A stretch of 64,000 nucleotides of DNA. Source: Acanthacorydalis orientalis. Taxonomy: Eukaryota > Arthropoda > Insecta > Megaloptera > Corydalidae. Positions 51,906-64,000 of the stretch are shown here, in pieces (position 1 is the stretch's first letter; each line of letters opens with the position of its first letter). The position numbers and the translations under genes were made by a program. Under the pieces are notes generated by a model that saw only the letters and a list, made by a program, of their open reading frames with translations, was not told where the DNA came from and did no database searches. The stretch is from positions 22,597,284 through 22,661,283 of the forward strand of contig CM068314.1 of NCBI GenBank assembly GCA_034766995.1, given 5' to 3'.

Positions 51906-53241
51906 TCTATCTTGAGGACTTGATGAGAAAAAGTGTACCTATTTGTACAATATATATATATATATTTCAATACCACTGGTACATACATCAAACATATGCC
52001 GATGAAAAGTACAAATGTTGTGCAATAAAATCCGAAATATCTTTTTTTTGCTGTTCTATAAAATATCAAGTAAATGAACTTGCAAACATTAAAAGAACGA
52101 TAAACGTATACGAATTTAATATAAATAAGATCATGTTTTCAATTTGAAAATAAACGGAAATAATTAGAAACTTGTTTCCGTACCTATACTGTAACAAAAA
52201 ATACCATTCAGTAACAAACGTATCATTTACCTTTGAATTTTTAAAAAACATTAATCGCTTTATACTAATTATTATTCATGTATCTCATTACATGTAGTAT
52301 TTAGAAAATTCCTGAATTTTTCTTATGATAATGAACTATAATGTGCTATAACTGCTTCCTCTTATTCTTAGTCATTCGTATTTAAGAAGGTAAAAATTTA
52401 TGTGACACAGCTTTACATTCCTTCATACTAATGGGCAATAATATCATTTTTTATATACATTCATTTCGTTTTCGTTTATTTTTTTACACTAACTCAAATT
52501 TTTTCTCAGTATTTATTCATTTTTAAACGAAATTATATCTTATTCTCTTGTCTCCTAATTAATAACTACATTCTCGCATCCAGTTTTATTTCTTATAATA
52601 TCAACAGTTCATAAAAATAAAATTAAATATGTAAAAAAGAATTGCCACCATTTTTCTATTATTTTTAGCTCTGGATACTCGTACTAGTATAATAAATAAA
52701 AGGATAAATTTATTTGTAAAATAATATATTTTTTAATATACACAAACTTGAAAAAATCCTTAAATACGGAAGAATACAGGAGAGAAAAATGTCATCGAAA
52801 TAACACATTTCATCTATGGAATATAATAGTATACTGAACTTAGATTTGAACTTTTTTTATCAGTGTTACAATATGGGAAAATATATATTTTGTAAAAAAT
52901 GTTTCAATAAACTAGCATAGTAAAATTATTTAAAAAATCCACTGAAATAATACAAAACAAACGAGTTCCGAATTTTTCAGCACTTATAATAAAAGTACAA
53001 TGAAAATATTAATCCTAAAAACAAGTTTCGAAAATAAATTTTAAAAAATATAAAAAACTGAACAAAGTTCAGATACGAAAATCACAAAAATGTATAAACA
53101 ATTTGAAAAAATAAATATACTTGTTTGTAGTTAAATATATTTTCATTTCTAAATATATACACACTTTCTTAGTAAACGACTTTAAAATTTTAGGATTTTT
53201 TTATTCTAAACACTTCAAATTAAATTTCCAAAGAATTTCAG

Positions 53242-53247
<6 letters not shown>

Positions 53248-53275
<28 letters not shown>
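53248..53275. repeat. (TA)n microsatellite
   Basis: About 28 bp of TA repeats. Confidence 0.9.
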
Positions 53276-53283
<8 letters not shown>

Positions 53284-53427
53284 TATTGATACAAAATATT
53301 AAATTACTAATAAAAATACTAATATTTTACTTATTCACATTAAATTTCATGTTGATATCATTAATAAATATTTGCTAAAATAATTTTAAAGGAATGTATT
53401 TTATATCCAATTACATACACACACATG

Positions 53428-53429
<2 letters not shown>

Positions 53430-53475
<46 letters not shown>
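53430..53475. repeat. (AC)n-(TA)n microsatellite
   Basis: About 46 bp of TA repeats with ACAC before it and ACATGTG after it. Confidence 0.9.
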
Positions 53476-53479
<4 letters not shown>

Positions 53480-53775
53480 GTGTGATAAATAACGAGAAAT
53501 ATCAGTAGCAGTCGGCGTCGTCTGTTTGGACAAAGATTTTTATAATTCAAGTCGGTTTACCTGCAAGTACAGCATTACTGTTTGCACAGTTTAAGCAAAT
53601 AATTGTCCATTACTTGATTGTGATTCTTCGCGTCACGCTGGCGCCACATTATACCAACCAATCTCAAAAAAGATGCGCACATTTATGTGTCTGCCGATAA
53701 AGTTATTTGAAATATTTTAATTTTATTGCGTGGTCTTGAGCATTAAATATAATTATACACATTTATAAAACATTG

Positions 53776-53779
<4 letters not shown>

Positions 53780-53831
<52 letters not shown>
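53780..53831. repeat. (TA)n microsatellite
   Basis: About 52 bp of TA repeats. Confidence 0.95.
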
Positions 53832-53835
<4 letters not shown>

Positions 53836-54121
53836 CAAGAATTTTTATTTTCGTAGACTAATTAATAACTTTAAAATACTATTTAATAGCAATAGTTAAA
53901 AATCAGTTCTGGTAAATATATTTCATAAAGTATTAAATATTTCTACTTGAACAATCTTTTATGTTTTTTTAACAAATTAAAAAAGATAATTTTAAATAGC
54001 AATTAACATCTGAACAACTAGTATAATAATTAAATGGAAAATAATATTTTATAGATAATTATTTTAAAAATCTGTAGATAAATTTAATTTTTACAATATA
54101 TATTTTTATTATTTTATAAAA

Positions 54122-54126
<5 letters not shown>

Positions 54127-54152
<26 letters not shown>
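54127..54152. repeat. (TA)n microsatellite
   Basis: About 26 bp of TA repeats. Confidence 0.85.
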
Positions 54153-54156
<4 letters not shown>

Positions 54157-54939
54157 ACAAAAGTTATTAAAATATATTTCCATTTTTCAACACTGTCAAC
54201 TATTTACTAAATAAAATCTATCGAACTATTACAATTCATCACAGTCAGGTAAAAACTAGGTCGAAGTGACTTTTAAATATCCCGTATATACAATTATTAC
54301 GATAAAATAAATACATTTCACTCGAAAATGTACACATTCTTTGTAACAAATGTGTATAATCAATGAAATCACATTCATATTGAGGTCAGTGCCACAATAA
54401 AATACAATGTTAAATATTATTTATACTATGATATTTCTTACTCATTAGTTATTTTTATTATATAATTATCAAGAATCTAAATTAACTAAAAAATTATACT
54501 TAATCACACACAAACCTGAATCTATTTTTATATATATTTTTTTAAAATTATAGTGTGAAAAATTATACATAAAATATGAATAATTATTAAAAAAGTTGAT
54601 TCAATCTTTTATCGTACTTTTTCAATACATTCAGTACTATTTGGCATTGTTGAGAATATTGTTATTTCAAACTTTATCAAGTATCTGATACATTAGGTTT
54701 ATTTACTAGTGAAAAATACTATTCAAAACGCTTAATGGAACTAAAACATTTAGCTAAATAACTCAGTCAAAAACAGACGACTATTATCAACTCTATAACT
54801 ATACGAAATACAACTTATGGACTAAAATTAATAGTATTTTTTTATATTTTTTGGTCATGATTTTTGATCGATTCCGCCTTATTTTCTGTTCATTTATTTA
54901 ACTTCAAAGTTCATCTTTCAATCAGAAACGTTTGTATTA

Positions 54940-54943
<4 letters not shown>

Positions 54944-55018
<75 letters not shown>
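54944..55018. repeat. (TA)n microsatellite
   Basis: About 74 bp of TA repeats. Confidence 0.95.
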
Positions 55019-55022
<4 letters not shown>

Positions 55023-56339
55023 GTAGAATTTAATTCGTAGTACGTGCAACTAGGATGGCTTGCTTTTACTTTAACCTAACCCTGAAATTAGACAACTGAT
55101 AAATATAGAACTTCGATATAATAACAACATACATTCTATTCTAAAAATCCCCGAAGTTGTACATTAATTTTTTAACTCGTCCTAAAAGGGAAGAAGTGAG
55201 GAAAAAAAACAAACTTCGTGATTTATGTGAAGAAAAGAAAAAGAAACAAATATATAAATTATTTAGGAAAGATATGGACAGAAACGGTCGCATTTTGCTT
55301 GAAGTTGATGATATTACATTTAATAGCAATTGTTTTCATTGGCTAATATCATGAAAATGAATCAACTTTAAAAAATATATTAAATTACAGAAATCAGTGA
55401 GGAGAAACGCCACCTTTCTGAATGAAACCTGAAGAAGTAACACTCAACCAATAACATATACAGATTTATGAAAATACAGTCGTTGCGTAATACATTTGCG
55501 TGCAGTTTACACTTCAAATGAAATTTCATATATTCATTTCATTTCACAAATATTTATCTAGAATTCGTGCTACACAATAAATAATTTTTTGTAAAATCTG
55601 AAAGTATGTAGATAAATGTCGACAACAAATACACTTGAAAACACTTAATATAACAAAAATGTACTTCATATGCTATGTTAATTGAGATAACCTGAAATAT
55701 ACAATACAATGATAGGAATTACTTTTCAAAAAATAATTGCCCTATGATCTAATTTAAATATTTTTCCTTTTTTATGAAGAAATATCCAGATTAACACTCA
55801 ACTCGAAGGGTTATCCAAGAAAACAATTTATATACACATACACATATATAGCTGGAGCATTTTGGAAATAAAAATTAGATAATTAATTTGAAATGTATGT
55901 ATCTGTACGAAATGTAATAGAAAAATTCTTGACAGGTCGATTCTACGATTAGATGGCGGCAAAATGCGGCACCACAAAGGGGCAAAAATACAAGTAAGAA
56001 TTCAACGATCTTCATAGATTTTTGAAACAACGCAATCGACGAATGCTATATAAAGTTGACGTAAAGAAGTTATATCCTGCGGCGTTCTTCACGGACAATT
56101 AAGTACGGAATGCGACTGTGCATTCCGTAGTTCCCGTCCTTTCTTCTAAAGCAACACACACACACACAGGCACATTCAGATAAATCTCGCTCACTACATG
56201 CGAATGATGACGCCAGGCAGAACTGTGTTTATGTACTTTTACTTGAATTCTTATGATTTATATTACATATTCGCGACTTTTTTTTTTAATTATTACTGAA
56301 CAATTCATGAGCATTGCATATGAATCACAATGCACATAT

Positions 56340-56402
56340 ATTCACACATGCATGTATGTGTATATGAGTAAATGTGTATGTATATATGTATGTATGTATG
56401 TA

Positions 56403-56470
<68 letters not shown>
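56340..56470. repeat. compound ATGT/(TA)n microsatellite
   Basis: ATGT-type units to about 56405, then about 65 bp of TA repeats. Confidence 0.9.
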
Positions 56471-56473
<3 letters not shown>

Positions 56474-57774
56474 TAATTGATCTCAATTTCATATCTAAAT
56501 AATTTAACATAATACTATTAGACGTAAAGTCATTAAACACAAAAAAAATGTTTTTTTTTTTACTTTTTATTAAACGATATCATATATCTAAGTCTAAATT
56601 TGAACGAATGTCCTATTGAGCTAATTTTATTAAATACAAATCAAATATATACTAAAAAGTAAGGTATTTCTATTTAAGCACACACTGTCTATAATTCTAT
56701 TCTGTCTATATGTGTGTGTATAAACAATAAGGAAATATAAAGCTAAATACTACGCACATACTCATTAAATATTTGATACATCATTAGATGCGAAACGTAT
56801 ACTCAAAGTTTGAAGATTGAAATCATTAAAAACGCATTAAAGTATTGGGCGAAACCGCTAACAATGACCGAGAAGCAATATTTGAAGAAAATGTTTTACA
56901 GCATTGGAACACCATCGCTAAAAGCAGGCCAACATAGAATATAAATAAGATTTCCTGTACGTACCGCATATTTTAGATAATGAATAAGGATTCTGCGTAG
57001 TAAAAACAATAATAAATAAATTAGTCTAATTATAAAATAAATCTTTCGATACTTTCCAAGGAAATATAAATTCCAAGAAAAAAAATTGTTATTGATTGAG
57101 TCACTTTTACGGGTTTCATTCGGAAAGGCGACGTTTCTCTCCTCTGATTTCCGAAATTTAATGAATATATGCGTAGTATTCACCTTCATACTTCCTTATA
57201 TATATAAAATAAAGAATAAATAGCACTAACTGAATAAAAGATAAGAATTTGTACTGAACATCTTTTATATTTTTTATAAAAATTCTCAAAATTATTAGTA
57301 TTTTTTAGCAGATGTGTTTATAATGTTATTCGTACCAATATTTCAACTATTTAATCTCATTCTTTGTCATTAAAATGTAATTATCTTTTAATTAAGTTTA
57401 ATCTAAAACTACACAAAACACGGAAGCTAGTTTATTCAAATAAGAGTGTAATTAATTTTAAAACGTTTTTTAAGATTTTTTTGAAAAATGTATTAATAAA
57501 TAATTTTATTAATTTTTTGACTAGTCATTAATGAAAGACATAATGGAATAAAAATGAATTTACAAAAAAAGAGGATTTATCTTTCTATGCATATAAAATA
57601 AAAATTATCGACAAAAATTTTTCGACAACGTCGAGGTTTCATGGTACCCAAATATGTTTATTTCGTATATAAAACAGCAACGTTGCAATGTGTCTGAGAT
57701 AATGATTGTATAAGACATAAATGGGGTTTAAAAAATATGTTTATTGTTTCATTCGGTTGCATGTAGATGCTTAT

Positions 57775-57850
57775 AAATTGACAAGTGGGCGAGCGAAGTG
57801 AGCCTGAAGGTTGGAGAGCGCAGCGAGCAGTGGGCAAGGCCTCCTGGTTA
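57775..57850. repeat. GC-rich GAGCG/GCGAG motif cluster
   Basis: Two related units, GGGCGAGCGAAGTGAGCC and GGAGAGCGCAGCGAGC, each with mirror-like GAGCG..GCGAG symmetry, sit in AT-rich DNA and end with CCTCCTGGTTATTT. It looks like the end of a mobile element, but no family can be named. The frame at 57658-57879 is not a recognised protein. Confidence 0.35.
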
Positions 57851-58867
57851 TTTAAAAAAATATCTTCTAATACACTCATAATAATTTTAGAATATAAAAT
57901 AAAGTTAAAGTAGTATAATTCTATTAGTTATAATTTAAAAAATTCTTTAAAATAATTTAATCAATGAATATTATTCAGGTGAAAATTAGTGATATGAAAA
58001 TAGTTTAAATACTTTAGTATATTTGTTTTTACTTATTTTTATGATATATAGAATGCAGTTTACATGTTAAAAAAATCTAGCCACACAGAAAAATAATTCG
58101 CATAATTAAACAAAAATTGAAATTTTAAAAGTTAAACACATTAAGAAGTTCTTAAAGCAATAATGAAATAAATATCATTTTTAATCATCATTTAATTTTA
58201 ATTCAATATAAATATTTATTTCAAATTTACTACACTTAAAAATTATTATAAAACACACTTATATACATATATGTTTTTAATTTGAATTTTTTTACAAACT
58301 ACAAAATGAATATGTGTTAAATCCTCACATAATTACATTTATAATTACTATTTTCGACGTAACATTGAATTATGTGTATGAATTTTTCATCTTTTTTGCA
58401 AAAATTAAAACAGAACTTACTATGAATAATTACAAATATTTATATACAATTCAAACGTCTGTATGAAATTTTATTATTATCCAGATCTAATGTATGTTCA
58501 ATAAATTTATTTTATACTCTGAATTGTTTCACTTTAATCTATTAATAATGTTCTAAAGTAACATAAATGCAAAAAACACATTCAACTATTTAGCACTACT
58601 AAAAAAGTATCGAAATATTTATATAGCACGAAACATTTTTAAAAAAGTAACCACAAATTGTCAACCGGTAATTGTACCTCTTATTAAAAACAAAAATCGC
58701 TAAAAAGGATATGTTTTTTGTTAATTTAGTGTGAAATAATTTCCGTTATGTGATTATACTTTTACCAGACTATTGTTTTAACTATTTCACAAACCGCATA
58801 TCCTGTGATATATTAAATGCCAAACTGAAATATAATTATCCGTTACACATTATATATGTGATATTTA

Positions 58868-58888
58868 ATATATATATATATATATATG
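58868..58888. repeat. short (TA)n microsatellite
   Basis: About 20 bp of TA repeats. Confidence 0.8.
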
Positions 58889-59790
58889 TACATATAAAGG
58901 ATATAATTAAAATCCGTTCTCAAAAATATATGAAATGAATCAGACACAAAAAAATAACATTACATATACAGAAATAACTGTTTTATTTAGTATTGAAATA
59001 GTTTTTAAAAAAGTCCAGTTTATTACAATGATAAGATCTATTGTCTGAAATACAAATTTATAAATGTATTTAAAACAGATAATTATGATCTCATTTCAAT
59101 GAAAAAAAATGCCGCGCAGATTATTTTCTTTCTTGCGACTAATAAGTAGCGTAAATCATTGAAATATTTTTAACGTGTGGGTTAAAATTTGTTGAAAATA
59201 TAAAATTAAAAGCACTGTAAATGGACAGTAGTAATTTGATTTTTCTACACGAGTCGTGTTATTATCAAACGTTGATTATAATACACAGTAATTTACGTAT
59301 CGTATTTTAAAACATCCTTTGTCTACGGCTTGTTTTCATCAGTGGGCGTCGCGGTATTCAATTTTGCCCACACGGACGACTTTGAAAACACGAATTGTCA
59401 GAAATCATTAAAGTTTCATTGAAAATTCAACGCGGCTGGACTATTTTCATTTTATAAATGATACGGGCGTATTTAATTTCTTCGATGTATTATTTCTCAA
59501 TTATGTTTCTTTGATGTAAAAGTATTCCAGTAAATAACACCAGGGCCGTATTAATAACTACAGATTATTTTTTTTACTATCTAAATATTTCAAGTGAAAA
59601 TGTCGTATTATTTTATAAATTTATTATTTTAAAAATATAATTGTACGTTTTTTTGCAACTGCGAACCCGTTGACGCATTGTTTTCATGGTCTTCATCTTT
59701 TTGGGTCACTTGAATTTCGGCTCATGTGTCATTTCCAGACAAAATTTTTAATTAGAGATATATAATATTCACCTCAAGATGACACACATC

Positions 59791-60036
59791 CAAGCCTGTA
59801 GTCGGAGGTGAATCGCGAGGGAATTGCTCTCCATGGTTGCTCCATTTTCCCCTCTTACAATCTGTGATTTTGTAAGATTTGAAAAACATGGAGAATCATT
59901 AGGAGAATCTTTCTAATGGGTTTACCTTGATGATTAAAATTGTTTCTATGAACGCGTTTCCACTATAACCCCCAACAATTTTAACACAAAAAAGCTGGAT
60001 TTTTCCCTCTAATGTGACAGTCTGGCTACGAGCCTG
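59791..60036 (-). mobile_element. short nonautonomous element with CAGGC...GCCTG ends (copy 3)
   Basis: 246 bp, reversed relative to the copy in expanded intron 1. Its ends CAAGCCTGTAG and CTACGAGCCTG form a short imperfect inverted repeat. It shares several ordered blocks with 32742-33026 and the core with 1881-2031. Confidence 0.6.
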
Positions 60037-60168
60037 TATACACCCCGAAACTAATAGTGAAAAAAAGAAACTCAAGTAGACTTAAAGATCAAAGACTCTC
60101 AGAGTAAATTTATTATTTTAATACACAGACCGAATTTTTTTAGATATATCACAATAAAAGTCAATCTG

Positions 60169-60733
60169 TTAAGTTAGTAGAAAAATAATTGCGGTTTATG
60201 ACCTTTAAATTCGTATATATTTCTCTTTTTTGATTTTTTAAGCTGTTTTAAGTGGTCTAGAACTGTTGGATGTCTAACATCTAACTTTTGTGTAAGCACT
60301 CGAATTGTTGTGCGCGATTCTGATTCAAATACCGCCTTCAGTTCGTTATGAACTGAAGAAGCACGCTCGCGACTTCTTCATCTTCAAGGCTTTCGTCCCC
60401 AGCACGAAATTTTTGGAACCGCCATTGTATCGTACGTCCCTTAACAGTAGCCACACCAAAAGTATCGTTTAGTTTACGAGAAGTTTCTGCTGCTTTACCA
60501 CCCATTTTGAACTCATACAAAAAATTGCTCTTATTTGCTTCTTTTCTATCTTTAATTCAATATCCCAATTTGAAGCAAAATTAACAATAAAACCAAACTC
60601 GATGTTATCAAAATATAGACCGAAAATGCACTTGAAATTCGTAACATGAACACAATGAAATGACACTTTCATTGAAAAAAATAACGTTAGAATTCAGAAA
60701 TTAAAAACCGTAATTATTTTTCCACCAAGCTAA
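60169..60733 (-). mobile_element. 565-bp internally deleted mariner (nonautonomous)
   Basis: The ends carry the same inverted repeat as 50506-51071 (TTAAGTTAGTAGAAAAATAA on the left; the right end reads ACCAAGCTAA). TA follows the right end (60734-60735); the left flank is TG, a decayed duplication. The minus strand has the same partial transposase joined to the right end at the same place as in the 50.5-kb copy. Confidence 0.9.
60338..60520 (-). pseudogene. mariner transposase N-terminal remnant
   Basis: Encodes MYEFKMGGKAAETSRKLNDT, then FGVATVKGRTIQWRF and QKFRAGDESLEDEE, the mariner DNA-binding N-terminus, before a frameshift. The rest up to the HLKQL-like point can be followed in other frames to about 60235. 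No catalytic domain. Confidence 0.85.
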
Positions 60734-60735
60734 TA

Positions 60736-63255
60736 ATATTAATTATTTCATTTTAAAACAAACAAAAATAATTTAACTCACAAATATCAGCCAACGCACA
60801 GCCATAAAAAAGAGAAATACAAGTATAGGAATTTCCTATATTAAAATCTGATGGTTTTTCAGAAAATATCATGAATTGTGTTATCTAGGAGTATATTCTG
60901 TACATTTAGTTGAAAATATTTCAGACTATATCAATACATTTAGAAATAATCACTTTTAAAATTACGTATACTAGTACCAATAATATAAGAAAAAAGCAAT
61001 AAATAAAAACGTATTTATTCTGATAAAATCATTATAAAAAGTACAAATAAAAAGAACAATTTTGTACTAGTAGAATAGATTAGTTATTATGTAATCTAAA
61101 CCAAAGTATGAATTGTGCACATAATTTTTTTAACTGTAAATTACATTGAAATGTTTTAAGATACTTTTATTTATTGTTGTTATACATTTTTACATAGTGT
61201 AGTTATTAATTCGGATAAAAAAATAAACATATGATTAAAGTCAAATTGCCAAATAAAAGAATATTTCGAAAATTCAAACACTGCAGTTCGTGTAAATTTG
61301 AAAATGTAACATTTTATAAGTTATTTATAATAATTTCCCTGAATTGCTTACCGATCTTTTTTAATTATTTGTAAAAAAAGTTTGTTAAATAGCTTTTAAA
61401 AATGGATGATCATAATTATGATTATACATTTTTGTGCAACACTAATATAATTTTAAAAATAGTTTTATAATAATTTCAATGTATCTAATAAGGTTTTATT
61501 GCTTTCTGTTCATACTATTGAGCACATTTTTAGAAAATGTTCCATGAATGACAATTACTTTACTGACTGTATTCAACAAGAGTTACGCTTGATAAATATT
61601 TATGAAAATGACCTCTCTATGACTTTACTTTTAAATATTGTCGTTTGTTACATTAATTATTAATTCCAAATGCTTTAATAAAAAATATGATATTTTATTC
61701 TCAGACTTTTTGATTTCATGTACTTATACACAAACTAATAACAAAAAATAAAAAGTTCATTAAAAATCAAACTTTAAATATAAAATTGAAAAAGATTACA
61801 AATGTACTAATTTACTCTGTTTACAATAAAATCAAAAGTCATGTTTCCAGTCCATAAACAAGTACTAATTTGTTTTGTAAATATTTATTTTTCAAAACAA
61901 TTTAAACTACATTTTTTGTTTTTTTAAAAAAAATTAAAGTATTATTTTGGATAGTTTTGAATTTTACTGACTGACTTAAAATATTGTTTTAGTAATAAAT
62001 ATACAAAACAATCACTCGCACATCTAAAAAATTCTATTCATTTGCTGTAAAATTTATATTGTTATGAAATAATTTTTGTGTTCGAAAAGGAATTTAAATT
62101 AAAATATTATTATTTTATGACATAACTGTTTACAGTTGATGGCGTAATTTGAATGTAAGGCTATAAACTTTTTTTGATGAATTCTGAAACAAATAAAAAG
62201 ATCTGAAGGTATTATATATATATATTACACACACACACATACATACACATGTATGTATGTATATACATACATACATATATTTGTATTCATTAAGTACATT
62301 ACACATGTTATGAATCCCGAACAGAATAACATGCCACATTTTTTTGTGCATTCATAATAAAACCTTTGTATTCCTACGAACAAACACATTCTATCCTGTC
62401 AGCACAATGGCCCCCTATGACTGAACATGGTAGGTCGAAAGTGCAGGTAAGCAGAACACCTGGCCGTCTGTTGAGATGAGAAATTTGGCATTTTTTAACC
62501 TAATGAGACCGTTTTTTTTAAAAAAATAATAAACGGATTTCTGTGAAAGGTACATTGTTTCTGAAATTGATTCAACATTTTCAATGCACTTTGTTTTTGA
62601 TTCATTTTAGAATTTTAATTGTGTATAAATCAAACACGCTGTGACATTTGTTGGATATATAAATAGAAAATGTTCTTCCTGTGTGTGTACTTTTTTTAAA
62701 TCAATTTTACACGGTTTTATCTGTAAATAAATATTTCAAATAGCATTCATTTTATACAGTTTCTTGGTGGACTCGAACATTTTGAAAAGTGTACGAAATA
62801 ATTCTAAGGATCTTTGAATATTTTATTATATATTAAATCCATTCAATAATAGTACAATAATTATTCACTATATGAATTGTGTTATATTGTTGTGTTTGCA
62901 TATTTATTTAGAACAAATGATTATTTTTTTAAAAAAACGAATTAATAAGATAGACCACAAAAATGTTTAGAATAAGTGGGTTCATTACATGTCATTAATA
63001 ATTTTTTAAAAATAAATAATATTTTTTAATATGTTTAAAAATACAGATATCAAAACCGATTATTTCTTACATTACATTAAATTATTTCTTTGTATTTTTC
63101 AAATTTAAATTAAATGTGTTTGTTTTAATTGAATTATATTTATTTTTAATACTCTTATTGCATATTTTATACAAAAATATTCTAGTAAAAATATAATTTG
63201 AGATTTGTACAAATATTTTTTCTTTCGAAACAAGTACTTAAGACAATTATAATTT
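60736..63255. other. 2.5-kb stretch without a gene
   Basis: AT-rich, with one compound TA/AC/ATGT microsatellite. A mixed-composition patch at 62385-62480 ends in a good splice-donor match (GTGCAG|GTAAGC at about 62444-62453), so it could be a non-coding exon. Confidence 0.5.
62207..62285. repeat. compound TA / AC / ATGT microsatellite
   Basis: Mixed TATA, ACAC, ACAT and ATGT units over about 75 bp. Confidence 0.9.
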
Positions 63256-63259
63256 GGAC

Positions 63260-63711
63260 TGTAACTAAAATCACGTTCACGAATGATTTTTTTTTCAATG
63301 GTTCTTAAATCATTATTGTCTATAGATGAAGGACGTCCACGACCCTAACTCATCATCAAGGCTTTCATTTGCATTACGAAAATTTTGGAACCAGTGTTGA
63401 GCTGTACGTACGCTGATTGACTCTTTTCCAAAAACAAATTTGATATTTCGAACAGTTTCTGTTGTTTTACATCTCAATTTAAACTCATATGACAAAATCG
63501 CGCGAATTTGTTTTTTTCCATGATTAGTTTAAGAGGTTATATCCAACAATATTAAAGAATGAAAACAACAGACATAAGTTGAAATCAGTAGTGCTAATTT
63601 TATTGTTTACAATGATATATCACATGATTATAACAAAAGATAACGGTAACCATAAAAATCGGCACCAAACTTAAAATGATAAAAACCGCAATTATTTTTA
63701 CACCAGCTTAA
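63260..63711 (-). mobile_element. truncated mariner copy (left boundary uncertain)
   Basis: The right end (ACCAGCTTAA, ending 63711, then TA at 63712-63713) carries the same terminal repeat as the two deleted mariners, with AAAACCGCAATTATTTTT inside it. The minus strand encodes an N-terminal transposase part: MSYEFKLRCKTTETVRNIKF, then SISVRTAQHWFQNFRNANES. The matching left inverted repeat is not recognisable, so that end is lost or badly decayed. Confidence 0.75.
63313..63495 (-). pseudogene. mariner transposase N-terminal remnant
   Basis: A 60-aa open piece with the helix-turn-helix signature (YEFKLRCKTTETVRNI, RTAQHWFQNF), more diverged from the copies at 50.7 and 60.4 kb than those are from each other. 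It ends in a stop after a frameshift. Confidence 0.8.
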
Positions 63712-63713
63712 TA

Positions 63714-64000
63714 GTAAGTAGGTTTCTTAATGGGAAATTCAAAAGGATATAATGTAATATAAGGTAATAAAATGTTTACTTCTCTATTTACTTGGTACTT
63801 AAGAGAGACGCTCCCCCTCACATCCCAAATTTTGAACCCATAATTTTTATCCCTGCTGTATAAAACGCACCCGAGAATCACAACCAATTTTTAGGTGTTC
63901 AAAGTACGTCTTATACGTTGAGATATACGGTATTTAAAAAACACGCGTGTTTAATATAATATTACAAAAAAATACAAGTTAGAAAATTAAATAATAAAGA
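63714..64000. other. window end, nothing recognised
   Basis: Mixed AT-rich sequence. A patch at about 63805-63930 is a little more complex but shows no identifiable feature. Confidence 0.4.

Larger units (their letters stand above)
51072..59790. other. 8.7-kb stretch without a recognisable gene
   Basis: AT-rich with many microsatellites. Mixed-composition islets at 51825-51905, 53495-53660, 55920-56230 and 57775-57850 stand out. A K/E-rich 65-aa frame at 55157-55354 matches nothing I know. 59330-59480 also has above-background complexity. Confidence 0.5.

Overview
This is a eukaryotic nuclear window, very A+T-rich (about four-fifths by eye). It has spliced genes with GT-AG introns, dozens of long (TA)n microsatellites and mariner-type transposons. 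The two genes present have clear insect counterparts, and the mariner copies and microsatellite load also suit an insect. I cannot name the order or species from sequence alone.

Layout: (1) 1-7020 is gene-poor AT-rich DNA with one 80-bp mariner-derived MITE and one fragment of a dispersed repeat. (2) 7447-11912 (+) is a three-exon gene for a 665-aa CD98hc/4F2hc-like amino-acid-transporter heavy chain (SLC3A2 type). (3) 14808-33761 (-) is a four-exon gene for a 1,294-aa orthologue of Drosophila Expanded, the FERM-domain upstream component of the Hippo pathway; its introns are 92 bp, 13.7 kb and 1.3 kb. The two genes converge tail to tail across about 2.9 kb. (4) 33.9-64 kb has no recognisable protein gene. 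It holds an almost end-to-end but broken mariner (36948-38229), two 565/566-bp deletion derivatives of a second mariner family (50506-51071 and 60169-60733), a third partial copy (about 63260-63711), a short element with inverted ends (59791-60036), many microsatellites and a few GC-richer islets that stand out from the background.

Functionally, the heavy chain should escort a light-chain amino-acid transporter to the plasma membrane, while Expanded restrains tissue growth by binding Yorkie at the apical cortex. Both act in growth control, but nothing in the sequence shows co-regulation. The islets at 25.5-25.85 kb (inside the long expanded intron) and 46.0-46.3 kb (upstream) are the best candidates for unannotated promoters, untranslated exons or enhancers.

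I found no convincing new protein system. The most notable unexplained or less ordinary items are the size-graded mariner-derived family with a shared deletion structure, a short hairpin-rich G+C segment at about 28.65-28.74 kb, a short upstream reading frame overlapping the expanded start codon, and the isolated GC-rich islets.
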